Shown: piece after piece, positions 25,328-33,947 of the stretch | Position numbering within the stretch: position 1 is the first letter of the stretch | Layout of the letters: every line of letters starts with the position of its first letter | Assembly: GCF_014646375.1 (NCBI RefSeq) | Contig: NZ_BMNI01000003.1 | Location: 255,668-319,667, forward strand | DNA length: 64,000 nucleotides | From: Nocardioides phosphati | GTDB lineage: Bacteria; Actinomycetota; Actinomycetes; Propionibacteriales; Nocardioidaceae | Direction: 5' to 3' | Notes under the pieces: model-generated | Seen by the model: the letters and a program-made list of their open reading frames with translations, nothing else | Database searches by the model: none | Told to the model about the DNA's origin: nothing | Position numbers and translations under genes: made by a program

Positions 25328-25388
25328 CGCAACTGGTCAGGAGTGGCAGCAGATCGGCCCGGATTCCTGGCACTCCTGACCAGTTGTG
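25328..25388. terminator. Long hairpin after the DUF4396 gene
   Basis: CAACTGGTCAGGAGTG (25330-25345) is perfectly complementary to 25371-25386 around a 25-base loop, and can be extended by two pairs. No T-tract follows. It lies directly after the DUF4396 stop, separating it from the racemase gene. Confidence 0.6.
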
Positions 25389-25437
25389 CGCGAAGGGCTG
25401 GACGTGGGGAGCCCCGTTCCGGGTACAGTCCGTACCC

Positions 25438-26586
25438 ATGAGCATCGAACTCGGTCAGGGCACCGGTCCACTCCGCGGCATCAAGGTCGTCGAACTCGTC
25501 GGCATCGGCCCCGGTCCGCACGCGGCGATGATGCTGGCCGACCTCGGGGCGGACGTCATCCGTGTCGACCGTCCCGGCGGGCAGATGCTGTCGTTCGGCG
25601 AGAAGGACTTCATGGGGCGCGGCCGCCCGAGCGCGGCCCTCAACCTCAAGGACCCGGCCGGCGTCGAGGCCGTCCTCCAGCTCGTCGAGAGTGCCGACGT
25701 CCTGATCGAGGGCAACCGCCCCGGGGTGACCGAGCGCCTCGGCCTGGGCCCCGAGGACTGCTGGGCCCGCAACCCGAAGCTCGTCTACGGCCGGATGACC
25801 GGCTGGGGCCAGGACGGTCCGCTCGCGCTGACCGCCGGCCACGACATGAACTACATCTCCCTCGCCGGCGCCCTCTTCGGCCTCGGCCAGGACAAGTCCC
25901 GCCCGCACTTCCCCGCCAACCTGCTCGGTGACTTCGGCGGCGGCTCGCTCTTCCTCGTCATCGGCGTCCTCGCCGCGCTCCTCGAGGCCCGTACGTCGGG
26001 CAAGGGCCAGGTCGTCGACGCGGCGATCATCGACGGCACGGCCGTCCTCAACGCCATGGGCACGATGATGGTCGGCACCGGCCTGGCCCAGGCCGACCAG
26101 CGCGCCGCGGGCATGCTCGACGGCGGCGCGGCCTTCTACGACGTGTACGAGACCGCCGACGGCCGGCACATGAGCGTCGGCGCGATCGAGCCCCAGTTCT
26201 ACGCAGCGATGGCCACGCTGCTCGAGCTCGACGAGGACGCCCCGCAGCAGTTCGACGCCGAGGCCCTGCGCCCGGTGCTCGTCGAGAAGTTCAAGACGAA
26301 GACGATGGCCGAGTGGACCGCGATCTTCGAGGGCACCGACGCCTGCGTCGCGCCGGTCCTCACGATCCCCGAGGCCGCCGAGCACCCGCACGTCAAGGCC
26401 CGCGGCATCTTCACCGAGGTCGACGGCATGCTGCAGCCGACGCCCGCCCCGCGCTTCTCGCGCACCGCGCCGTCGCTGACCACCCCGGCCGCGAACGCGG
26501 GCGCCGACACCCGTGAGGCGCTCGCCGCCTGGGGCGTCGAGGACGTCGACAAGCTGATCGAGACCGGCGTCGCGGCCCAGGCCTGA
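25438..26586 (+). CDS. mcr: Alpha-methylacyl-CoA racemase (CaiB/BaiF family)
   Basis: A 382-residue family III CoA-transferase-fold enzyme of the racemase type. The signature GIGPGPHAAMMLADLGADVIRVDRPGG (23-48) is the AMACR N-terminus. The catalytic pair is conserved: His135 in GHDMNYISLAG and Asp165 in NLLGDFGGGS, matching His126/Asp156 of M. tuberculosis MCR. The enzyme interconverts 2R and 2S methyl-branched acyl-CoAs so they can enter beta-oxidation, including on sterol side chains. I used the ATG at 25438, immediately before the conserved core. It converges on the monooxygenase gene, 12 bp apart. Confidence 0.88.
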   Translation: MSIELGQGTGPLRGIKVVELVGIGPGPHAAMMLADLGADVIRVDRPGGQMLSFGEKDFMGRGRPSAALNLKDPAGVEAVLQLVESADVLIEGNRPGVTERLGLGPEDCWARNPKLVYGRMTGWGQDGPLALTAGHDMNYISLAGALFGLGQDKSRPHFPANLLGDFGGGSLFLVIGVLAALLEARTSGKGQVVDAAIIDGTAVLNAMGTMMVGTGLAQADQRAAGMLDGGAAFYDVYETADGRHMSVGAIEPQFYAAMATLLELDEDAPQQFDAEALRPVLVEKFKTKTMAEWTAIFEGTDACVAPVLTIPEAAEHPHVKARGIFTEVDGMLQPTPAPRFSRTAPSLTTPAANAGADTREALAAWGVEDVDKLIETGVAAQA

Positions 26587-26602
26587 CCCGAACCCGGGTC
26601 AG
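26583..26602. terminator. Short hairpin spanning both stop codons of convergent genes
   Basis: CTGACCCG (26583-26590) pairs with CGGGTCAG (26595-26602). The hairpin contains the TGA of the racemase gene and the stop of the convergent monooxygenase gene, so both transcripts end in the same small stem. Confidence 0.45.
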
Positions 26603-28056
26603 CCGACGGGGACGACCTCGTAGTCCTCGGGGCGGAACTTCGCCCGGGCGCGGTACTGCACACCGAGCCACGGCCAGTTGGTCGTGATCCGGCCGTCGGC
26701 CTGGCGGTACCAGGACCGGCAGGCGCTCCACACCGACCCCGCGAGCGACGCCTGCACCTCGGCGTCGTAGGCGTCCTCCACCTCGCGGCGTACGTCGAGG
26801 GGCGCGCCGGCGGCGACGGTGGCGTCGGCGTACGCACCGAGGTGGCGGGCCTGGGTCTCGAGGAAGTAGATGATCGAGCCGCCGCCGGAGTTGGTGTTGG
26901 GGCCGTACATCACGAAGAGGCCCGGGAAGTCGGGGACGGTCATGCCGTAGTAGGCGCGGGCGCCGTCCTTCCACGCGTCGTCGTGGAGCGAGCGGCCGGC
27001 CCGGCCGGTGATGCTCATCGGCGCGAGGAACTCGGTCGCCTTGAAGCCGGTGCCCCACACGAGGACGTCGGCCGCGTGCTCGGCGCCGTCGGCGGTCACG
27101 ACGCCGGTCGGGGTGATCGAGGCGACGGAGTCGGTGACCAGGTCGACGTTGGACTGGGTCAGCGCCGGCACGTAGTCGTCGGAGAAGAGCACGCGCTTGC
27201 AGCCGATCGGGTAGTCGGGCCAGATCTTCTCGAAGAGGCCCGGCTTCGCCTTCGCCTGCTTGCGCATGAAGGTGCGCGAGATCGTCCGCAGCACGCGGGC
27301 GTAGGGCTTTGCGTAGATCCACGCGACGCTCAGCGACTCGACCATGGCGTACCAGGTCAGCCGCTCGGCCCGCGCGGTCACCGGCACCCGCTCGAAGACC
27401 TTGTGGTGCAGCGGCGTGAACTCGCGGTCCGGCCGCGGCAGGAGGTACGGCGCGGTGCGCTGGAAGACGGTCAGGTGGCCCACCGCCGGCTGGATCGCCG
27501 GCACGAACTGGATCGCGCTCGCGCCCGTGCCGATCACCGCGACCCGCTTGCCGGCCAGGTCGACGGAGTGGTCCCACTCGGCCGAGTGGAACGCCGGCCC
27601 GGCGAAGGTCTCGCGGCCCGCGATGGCGGGAAACGCCGGACGGGAGAGCTGCCCGACCGCGGAGACGACGATGTCGACGACCAGCTCCTCGCCCGAGGCC
27701 AGCGTGACGGTCCAGCGGCCCGTCGCGTCGTCGTACGCCGCGGAGGCGACCTCGGCGCCGAGCCGGAGGTGGCGGCGGAGGTCGTAGGTGTCGACGACGC
27801 CGCGGATGTAGTCGAGGATCGCGGGCTGGCGCGAGAAGCGGTGCGGCCAGTGCGGGTTCTGCTCGAACGAGAACGAGTAGAACGGCGAGGCGACGTCGCA
27901 CGCGGCACCCGGGTAGGTGTTCTCGCGCCAGACGCCGCCCACCTCGTCGGCCTTCTCGAGGATCACCAGGTCGTCGTGACCGCGCTTCTTCAGCTCGATC
28001 GCCGCAGCCAGGCCGCCGAATCCGCTGCCGATGATCGCGATTGTGGGGCTCGCCAT
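26599..28056 (-). CDS. Baeyer-Villiger-type flavin monooxygenase (copy 1)
   Basis: A 485-residue class B flavoprotein. The FAD motif is GSGFGGLAAA (10-19), the Baeyer-Villiger motif FxGxxxHxxxWD is FAGPAFHSAEWD (151-162), and the NADPH Rossmann motif is GTGASAIQF (176-184). These enzymes insert one oxygen next to a ketone to give an ester or lactone. The protein is closely similar along its whole length to the copy at 49812. This copy has no esterase or oxidase neighbour; it converges on the AMACR gene and is divergent from DUF72. Substrate unknown. Confidence 0.86.
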   Translation of the reverse strand: MASPTIAIIGSGFGGLAAAIELKKRGHDDLVILEKADEVGGVWRENTYPGAACDVASPFYSFSFEQNPHWPHRFSRQPAILDYIRGVVDTYDLRRHLRLGAEVASAAYDDATGRWTVTLASGEELVVDIVVSAVGQLSRPAFPAIAGRETFAGPAFHSAEWDHSVDLAGKRVAVIGTGASAIQFVPAIQPAVGHLTVFQRTAPYLLPRPDREFTPLHHKVFERVPVTARAERLTWYAMVESLSVAWIYAKPYARVLRTISRTFMRKQAKAKPGLFEKIWPDYPIGCKRVLFSDDYVPALTQSNVDLVTDSVASITPTGVVTADGAEHAADVLVWGTGFKATEFLAPMSITGRAGRSLHDDAWKDGARAYYGMTVPDFPGLFVMYGPNTNSGGGSIIYFLETQARHLGAYADATVAAGAPLDVRREVEDAYDAEVQASLAGSVWSACRSWYRQADGRITTNWPWLGVQYRARAKFRPEDYEVVPVG

Positions 28057-28089
28057 GAGTGCACGCTAGTGGTTGGGTACAGGACCCGC

Positions 28090-28932
28090 ATGGGAGAGAT
28101 CCGGGTCGGGACCAGCGGCTGGCGCTACACGAGCTGGCGGGGTGACTTCTACCCCCGCGGGCTGGTGCAGAGACGCGAGCTCGAGCACCTCGCCTCGCGG
28201 ATGTCGTCGGTCGAGCTCAACGGGTCGTTCTACTCGCTGCAGCGCCCCTCGACGTACGCCCGGATCGTCGCGGAGACGCCCGACGACTTCGTGGTCGCAG
28301 TGAAGGGGAGCCGCTACATCACCCACCTCAAGCAGCTGCGCGACGTGGAGGTCCCGCTCGCCAACTTCCTCGCCTCCGGCCTGCTCGCGCTCGGCCCGAA
28401 GCTCGGCCCCCTCCTGTGGCAGCTCCCGCCCACCCTCGCGTACGACGAGCTGGTCGCCCGCGCCTTCTTCGGCCTGCTCCCGCGCACGACGTACGAGCTC
28501 GCGCACCTGGCGAAGCTGCACGACGACCGCCTCGCGCCCGACCAGGTGGTCCTGAAGCCCCTGGTGCGACGGCCCGTGCGCCACGCCCTCGAGGTGCGCC
28601 ACGAGTCCTGGCTCACCGAGCCCGCGCTCGAGCTGCTCCGTGCGTACGACGTCGGACTGGTCGTCGCGGACAGTCCTGGCCGGTGGCCGTACTCGGAGGA
28701 GCGGACGTCATCGCTGCGCTACGTCCGGCTCCATGGCCACTCGGAGCTCTACGCGAGCGGCTACTCGTCACGGTCGCTCGACACCTGGGCGACCCGCAGC
28801 CGGCTGTGGGCGGCCGAGGGCGACGACGTCTTCGTCTACTTCGACAACGACGCGCGGGGACGGGCGCCGCATGATGCGGTGGGGCTGCTGCAACGCCTCG
28901 CGCCGGTCGGCGTCGAGGCGGACTCCGCCTGA
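28090..28932 (+). CDS. DUF72 (YecE-like) protein
   Basis: A 280-residue protein with the DUF72 pattern: RVGTSGWRYTSWRGDFYP (5-22), VELNGSFYSLQRPSTYARI, FVVAVKGSRYITH, and the C-terminal YVRLHGH...VFVYFDNDARGRAPHDA. DUF72 proteins form a TIM barrel with an unknown reaction. The ATG at 28090 leaves 33 bp to the divergent monooxygenase start, so a compact two-way promoter or a leaderless transcript is implied. Confidence 0.86.
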   Translation: MGEIRVGTSGWRYTSWRGDFYPRGLVQRRELEHLASRMSSVELNGSFYSLQRPSTYARIVAETPDDFVVAVKGSRYITHLKQLRDVEVPLANFLASGLLALGPKLGPLLWQLPPTLAYDELVARAFFGLLPRTTYELAHLAKLHDDRLAPDQVVLKPLVRRPVRHALEVRHESWLTEPALELLRAYDVGLVVADSPGRWPYSEERTSSLRYVRLHGHSELYASGYSSRSLDTWATRSRLWAAEGDDVFVYFDNDARGRAPHDAVGLLQRLAPVGVEADSA

Positions 28933-28960
28933 GCCGGAGCCCGCGCTCCCGGTCCGCCTC

Positions 28961-28995
28961 GCGGACCCGACCGAGCCCCGTGCGGTCGGGTCCGT
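28961..28995. terminator. Hairpin between convergent DUF72 and transglycosylase genes
   Basis: CGGACCCGACCG (28962-28973) pairs perfectly with CGGTCGGGTCCG (28983-28994) around a 9-base loop. Its far edge touches the stop codon of the minus-strand gene. No T-tract. Confidence 0.6.
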
Positions 28996-30098
28996 CAGGA
29001 GGCGGTGGCGACGAGGGCGTCGCCCGGCACCGCGGAGGTGAGCCCGGTGGCCGGGTCCGTGGCGGTGGTCTGGGTGTCCGTGGGTGCCACCGGCGCGTTC
29101 GGGTCCGGCGTCGGCGCGGTCGGGTCGGGAGTCGGCGCGGGCGGCGGGGTGGGTGCCGGCGGGGGCGTCACGGGCGGCGGGGTCGGCGCGGGAGTCGGGG
29201 TCGGCTTCGGTGCCGGCGGAGGAGTCGGGGTGGGGGTCGGCTTCGGCGCAGGCGCCTGGTGGTGCGTCGCGTGGTGGGCCGGCTTCGGCGTGGGGTCGGC
29301 GGCAGGGGGCTCGGGGACCGCGGCGGGTGCCGGGTCGGGCAGCACGATCCCGTAGGTCTGCACGGAGACCGGCGGGAGCGCGAGGGGAGCCGCATAGACC
29401 GTGCGCCAGTCCTCGACCGCCTCGACGTACGCGTGCCGGTCGTTGAGGCCGCGCAGCGCAGCCCGGCGGTCGGCCGCGCGGGAGAGGTCGGCGTCGTCGG
29501 CGCAGAGTGCGACGCCGAGCGCCAGGGAGGCGTCGTCGAGGTCGGCGGGGCGCCGGCGACCGTCGCCGTCGCCGTCCACCGCGACCTGCTGCCACAGGGA
29601 GGGAGTGAGCTGCAGCGGCCCGAGCGGGTGGTCGGCGCGGCGATCGTGGTCCCACGTGCCGCCGTCGCTGTCGGCGACCGTCGGCACCACGTGCGTGCGG
29701 GCCGCCACGGGAGCGCCGATGAGCTGGGGTCGCATGACGGCCGCGGAGCCGAGGCGCCACGCACCGAAGCGGCCGTGGTCGCTCTCGACCTTCCCGATCC
29801 CGGCCAGGAAGGCGGCGTCCAGGTGGCAGTCGGGCACGGCCTCGGCGAGGACCGTCGCCGCCCGCTCATACGCCGCCAGGGCGGGCTCGGGGACGTCCAT
29901 CAGGTCCTGCCCCGCGAGGTCCTCGGGCGTCGGCACGTCCCGGCCCGGGATCGGGCGCCACACGGACGGCGCGGCCACCGACGTCGCGTCGACGGGGTCC
30001 GGCTCCGCGGCTGCCTGGGCGGGCGCGCCGGTCGCCACCACGCCGAGGATGCCGAGGGGGAGACCGAGGGGGACAGCTGCGAGTCGGGACCGCTTCAT
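28995..30098 (-). CDS. Secreted lytic-transglycosylase-like protein with Pro-rich tail
   Basis: A 367-residue exported protein. The signal peptide is KRSRLAAVPLGLPLGILGVV followed by ATGAPAQA. The domain at about 75-230 carries the Glu of IGKVESDHGRFG (as in transglycosylase-like lysozyme folds), DHPLGPLQLTPSLWQQVAVDGDGDG and ALGVALCADDADLSR, the layout seen in actinobacterial lytic murein transglycosylases. The last 110 residues are Pro/Thr/Ala-rich, with PKPTPTPTPPPAP-like repeats, probably a wall-spanning linker. It likely remodels peptidoglycan outside the membrane. No binding domain follows the tail. Confidence 0.83.
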   Translation of the reverse strand: MKRSRLAAVPLGLPLGILGVVATGAPAQAAAEPDPVDATSVAAPSVWRPIPGRDVPTPEDLAGQDLMDVPEPALAAYERAATVLAEAVPDCHLDAAFLAGIGKVESDHGRFGAWRLGSAAVMRPQLIGAPVAARTHVVPTVADSDGGTWDHDRRADHPLGPLQLTPSLWQQVAVDGDGDGRRRPADLDDASLALGVALCADDADLSRAADRRAALRGLNDRHAYVEAVEDWRTVYAAPLALPPVSVQTYGIVLPDPAPAAVPEPPAADPTPKPAHHATHHQAPAPKPTPTPTPPPAPKPTPTPAPTPPPVTPPPAPTPPPAPTPDPTAPTPDPNAPVAPTDTQTTATDPATGLTSAVPGDALVATAS

Positions 30099-30220
30099 GT
30101 CTTCGATGCTCGGCTGCCTGACCGGGGCCCGCAGCGCTTCCTGCCCGGGACTGGGGTGGCCAGAAGAGGGCTAGTACGACCGGGCTGGGGTGGGCGCCGG
30201 GGTGGGCCGGGCGCGGTCGC

Positions 30221-31360
30221 TCAGCAGAGGGCGATCGTCGCGTCGCGGACGAAGGCGGGGTCCTCGAGCCGCTCGGCGTACGCCTCGCGCAGCTGTCCCA
30301 TGCGGTAGCGGATCGTCTGCGGGTGGACGAAGAGCGCGGCCGCGATGTCGTCGCGGCGGCCCTGGTGGAGCAGCCAGGCGCGCAGGGTCTCGGTGAGCTT
30401 CTCGCGCTGGCCCTCGCGCAGCTCGGCGAGCGGTGCGAGCACGTGGGCGCGCAGGTCCTCGCGGGCCGCGGCGTCCGCGCCGACGACGAGGGCGGCGAGG
30501 TGGGTGTCGGTGTCGCCCTCGAGCCCGAGGTCGAGCGCCCGCAGCGCCCGCGCGAACGACGTCGCGGCGGCCGTCCACGGCACGGTCGGGCCGACCACGG
30601 CAGGGACGCCCTCGAGCGTGCGGAGCAGCGCGGGGCGGGAGCGTCCGACGGCCAGCATCACCGCGTGGTCGGGCCACGCCTCCAGCGCCTCCGCGTCACC
30701 GGCGACCTCGAGCGTGCGCGGGTCGAGCTGCACGCGGACGGTGCGGGTGCTGGCCTGGGGGAGCAGCACGGCGGTCAGCGTCGACGGCGGCGGCCACTCG
30801 GCCTGCTCGGCGAGCTGCGCCAGCCGCTCCTCCTCGCGCCCGGCCAGCAGGGCAACGGCGAGCTGCGCGCGGTGGCGCTCGCGCAGGTGGCCGGTGCGGG
30901 CGAGCTCGTCGGTGTGGCCGGCGACGCTCACCGCGGAGAGCTGGTCGAGGTAGTCGAAGACGAGCTCCGCGAAGCGGACCAGCCCCTCCGCCGGCATGCC
31001 GAGCTCGACCGCCGTGCGGCTCATCTCGCGCCAGGCGCACGCCGTGCCGATCCGGTACGCCGAGGTGAGGGCGTCCATCGTCCGCCCGGACCGCGCCTCC
31101 CCCCGCCCCAGCTCGTACGCCGCCGCGAAGACCTGCTCGGGCCGGTCGGCCGCGTCGACCGCCATGTCGAGGAAGCCGGCCAGCGCGAGCGCGACGGCCC
31201 CCTCGATCGCACGCCCCATCCGGCCCTGGAAGGCGACGGAGTAGCTCGGCACCTCGGCGACGACCGCGGCGACGACCTTCTCACCGACCCGGGGCAGCCG
31301 CTCGCGCAGCGCCTCGGCCTGGGCCTGGGTCAGGTCCAGCGGTTGGGGTGCGTGCGCCAT
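30221..31360 (-). CDS. PucR/CdaR-type transcriptional regulator
   Basis: A 379-residue regulator. The C-terminal HTH_30 helix-turn-helix is LLHQGRRDDIAAALFVHPQT then IRYRMGQLREAYAERL (about 325-360), as in PucR and CdaR. The middle region resembles the GGDEF-like CdaR domain. The N-terminal helical region (about 1-160) is common in actinobacterial PucR-type regulators. I chose the ATG at 31360; the earlier frame start lies in the intergenic operator. It is divergent from the reductase/desaturase operon with a TTGTTCG/CGAACAA palindrome between them, suggesting it controls that operon and itself. Confidence 0.83.
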   Translation of the reverse strand: MAHAPQPLDLTQAQAEALRERLPRVGEKVVAAVVAEVPSYSVAFQGRMGRAIEGAVALALAGFLDMAVDAADRPEQVFAAAYELGRGEARSGRTMDALTSAYRIGTACAWREMSRTAVELGMPAEGLVRFAELVFDYLDQLSAVSVAGHTDELARTGHLRERHRAQLAVALLAGREEERLAQLAEQAEWPPPSTLTAVLLPQASTRTVRVQLDPRTLEVAGDAEALEAWPDHAVMLAVGRSRPALLRTLEGVPAVVGPTVPWTAAATSFARALRALDLGLEGDTDTHLAALVVGADAAAREDLRAHVLAPLAELREGQREKLTETLRAWLLHQGRRDDIAAALFVHPQTIRYRMGQLREAYAERLEDPAFVRDATIALC

Positions 31361-31372
31361 GGTCTCTCGCTT

Positions 31373-31413
31373 TTGTTCGTCACGAACAAGAACAACGGCT
31401 GGATTCACCAGCC
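31373..31413. promoter_or_regulatory. Operator and hairpin between pucR-type gene and desaturase operon
   Basis: TTGTTCG (31373-31379) and CGAACAA (31383-31389) form a perfect 7-bp inverted repeat. A second, GGCTGG/CCAGCC around ATTCA, lies at 31397-31413. Both sit in the 95-bp divergent region before the two start codons. The first is the better candidate for the PucR-type regulator, the second could be a leader hairpin. Binding is inferred. Confidence 0.55.
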
Positions 31414-31455
31414 ACGGTCAGGAGTTTAACCCGGGCCGCCACCACACTGAAGTAC

Positions 31456-32601
31456 ATGAGCTCGACACTCCTCCCGCAGACCGGCACCCGGCCCGGCGCC
31501 CGGATCGGCCACCGGCTGACCCGCGTCTTCGAGGCCGCCACCACGCCGCTGCTGCCGGCCGACTACCTCGACCTGGTCGCCCCACTGCGGCCGGGCGCGG
31601 ACCTCCGCGGCCGGGTCGTCTCCGTCGAGCCCGAGACCGCCGACGCGGCCACCATCGTGATCAAGCCGGGCGCCGACTGGGCCGGCCACGTGCCGGGACA
31701 GTACGTCCGGATCGCCGTCGACGTCGACGGCGTCCGCCACTGGCGCGCCTACTCCCTGACCCACGGCCCGCGCCGCGACGGCCTCATCTCCGTCACGGTC
31801 AAGGCGGTGCCGGACGGCAAGGTCAGCAACCACCTCGTCCACCGCACCCAGCGCGGCACCCTGCTCCACCTCGAGCAGGCCGCGGGCGAGTTCGTCCTCC
31901 CCGCCGACGAGCACGGCGTGACCCCCGCGTCGCACCGCAAGCTCCTCTTCGTCACCGCAGGCTCGGGCGTCACGCCCGTCGTCGGCATGCTGCGCAACCT
32001 CTTCCCGTCCACCGACTCCGGTGTGCTGAAGCCGGCCCGCAGCAAGGACCTCGACATCGTCGTCGTCCACGTCGCGCCGTCGCAGCCCGACTCGATCTTC
32101 CTGCGCGACCTGCAGGCCCTCGACGCCGCCGGCGCGATCAACCTGGTCGCCCGCTACGACGACGAGCACGGCGTCCTCGACATGGAGACCCTCGGCCAGC
32201 TGGTCCCCGACCTCGCCGCCCGTACGACGTACGCCTGCGGCCCGGCGGGCCTGCTCGAGGCGCTCGAGAAGCACCACACCGCGAAGGGCCTGCCGCTCCA
32301 GACCGAGCAGTTCCGCGCCGCGACCGTGGTCGCGGGCGACGGCGGCACGGTCCACGTCGGCGGCAAGGAGATTGCCGCCGACGGCGCCACCCCGATCCTC
32401 GACGCCGCCGAAGAGGCGGGCGTCCTCATGCCCAGCGGCTGCCGGATGGGCATCTGCATGGGCTGCGTCCTGCCGCTCAAGGAGGGCGCCGTGCGCGACC
32501 TCCGCACCGGCGACGTGACCATGGCCGACGCCATGACCGGCCCTGTCGCCGTCCAGACCTGCATCAGCGCCGCCGCCGGCGCCTGCCACCTCGACCACTG
32601 A
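31456..32601 (+). CDS. Ferredoxin reductase-type electron transfer protein (FAD, NAD(P), 2Fe-2S)
   Basis: A 381-residue three-part reductase. FAD domain: HWRAYSLTHGPRRDG, with the RxYS motif near 95. NAD(P) domain: FVTAGSGVTPVVGML near 165, and TYACGPAGLLEAL near 260. C-terminal plant-type 2Fe-2S ferredoxin: the four Cys lie in SGCRMGICMGC and VQTCISA. It passes electrons to the desaturase encoded 28 bp downstream. The pair matches Rv3230c/DesA3 of M. tuberculosis, where the reductase drives stearoyl-CoA delta-9 desaturation. The ATG at 31456 begins the conserved N-terminus; the upstream frame overlaps the operator region. Confidence 0.88.
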   Translation: MSSTLLPQTGTRPGARIGHRLTRVFEAATTPLLPADYLDLVAPLRPGADLRGRVVSVEPETADAATIVIKPGADWAGHVPGQYVRIAVDVDGVRHWRAYSLTHGPRRDGLISVTVKAVPDGKVSNHLVHRTQRGTLLHLEQAAGEFVLPADEHGVTPASHRKLLFVTAGSGVTPVVGMLRNLFPSTDSGVLKPARSKDLDIVVVHVAPSQPDSIFLRDLQALDAAGAINLVARYDDEHGVLDMETLGQLVPDLAARTTYACGPAGLLEALEKHHTAKGLPLQTEQFRAATVVAGDGGTVHVGGKEIAADGATPILDAAEEAGVLMPSGCRMGICMGCVLPLKEGAVRDLRTGDVTMADAMTGPVAVQTCISAAAGACHLDH

Positions 32602-32629
32602 TCTCTCGCTCGACCCCAGGAGGAACATC

Positions 32630-33868
32630 ATGACTGCCATCCAGAAGCTCGACGAGAACCCCACCGCCCACCTCAGCCCCGAGGACATCGAGGCGTTCGG
32701 CGCCGAGATCGAGGCGATCCGCCAGGAGATCCTCGCCAAGCGCGGCGCGTCCGACGCGGCGTACATCCGCCGGCTGATCGCCTTCCAGCGCTGGCTCGAA
32801 GTCGGCTCGCGGGCCACGCTGCTGGCCAGCGTCTTCCCGCCGGCGTTCGTCGTCGGCACCGCCGGCCTGACCGTTGCCAAGATCCTCGAGAACATGGAGA
32901 TCGGCCACAACGTCATGCACGGCCAGTGGGACTGGATGCGTGACCCGAAGATCCACTCGACCAACTGGGACTGGGACAACGCCACCCCGGCCGAGGCGTG
33001 GAAGCACAGCCACAACGAGCTCCACCACACGTACACGAACGTGCTCGGCAAGGACAACGACCTCGGCTACTCGATCATGCGCGTCGACGAGGACCAGCGC
33101 TGGCACCCGTTCTTCCTGCTGCAGCCGCTGTGGAACGCCGTCAACGCCTGCTTCTTCGAGTACGGCATCGCGGCCTACGACCTGCAGCTCGGCAAGTACC
33201 TCCCGATGAAGAAGGAGGACCGCCCGGAGCACTTCACCAAGGGTGCGAAGGACGTGCTGAAGAAGATCCGCAAGCAGGCCGGCAAGGACTACCTCGTGCA
33301 CCCGCTGCTCGCGGCGCCGTTCGGTGGCTTCCTCCCGACCCTCGTGGCGAACTTCATCGCCAACGTGGGCCGCAACGTCTGGAGCCACTCGGTCATCATG
33401 TGCGGCCACTTCCCCGAGGGCGTCGCGGTCTTCGAGAAGAGCTCGATCGACGGCGAGACCAAGGCCGAGTGGTACCTCCGCCAGGGCCTCGGCTCGGCCA
33501 ACATCACCGGCTCGAAGCTCATGCACATCATGAGCGGCAACCTGTCGCACCAGATCGAGCACCACCTCTTCCCCGACCTCAACTCCAACCGCCTCGCCGA
33601 GGTGGCGCCGCAGGTCAAGGCGGTCTTCGAGAAGTACGGCCTGCCGTACGTCGCGGGCTCGCTGCCGAAGCAGCTCGGGTCGGCCTGGCACAAGGTCTTC
33701 CGTCTCTCGCTGCCCAACGGCTGGCTCGCCACGACGACGCCGAAGAACGCCCCGAAGCGCGTCGCGCAGCTCTACAAGATGTCGACCGGTGGCCGGAAGG
33801 CCCGCAAGGCGATCCAGGCCGAGCTCGACGCGGCCGCCTCGTCGCGCGAGTTCACGCCGGCTGCCTGA
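32630..33868 (+). CDS. desA3: Membrane fatty-acid/acyl-CoA desaturase (DesA3-like)
   Basis: A 412-residue membrane desaturase. The His boxes that bind the di-iron centre are present: HNVMHGQWDW (near 92), HSHNELHHTY (near 126) and HQIEHHLFPD (near 306). Hydrophobic stretches lie before and between the boxes. Together with the reductase upstream it should insert a cis double bond in long-chain acyl chains for membrane lipids. A GGAGG site lies before the ATG. The gene is co-directional with the reductase and probably controlled by the divergent PucR-type regulator. Regiospecificity (delta-9) is inferred from the DesA3 pairing. Confidence 0.88.
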   Translation: MTAIQKLDENPTAHLSPEDIEAFGAEIEAIRQEILAKRGASDAAYIRRLIAFQRWLEVGSRATLLASVFPPAFVVGTAGLTVAKILENMEIGHNVMHGQWDWMRDPKIHSTNWDWDNATPAEAWKHSHNELHHTYTNVLGKDNDLGYSIMRVDEDQRWHPFFLLQPLWNAVNACFFEYGIAAYDLQLGKYLPMKKEDRPEHFTKGAKDVLKKIRKQAGKDYLVHPLLAAPFGGFLPTLVANFIANVGRNVWSHSVIMCGHFPEGVAVFEKSSIDGETKAEWYLRQGLGSANITGSKLMHIMSGNLSHQIEHHLFPDLNSNRLAEVAPQVKAVFEKYGLPYVAGSLPKQLGSAWHKVFRLSLPNGWLATTTPKNAPKRVAQLYKMSTGGRKARKAIQAELDAAASSREFTPAA

Positions 33869-33947
33869 TCCGGAACCCGGCGGAACGCGCCACCCGTCGC
33901 GTGACGGCGCGGCGCTTCTCCCGGGGAATCGACCGTAGGGTCGATGC

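Noticed and set aside
29050..29300. Repeated GC-rich units that could suggest a CRISPR or satellite
   Set aside because: They encode the Pro/Thr/Ala tail of the secreted transglycosylase. Units are short and irregular, with no spacers.
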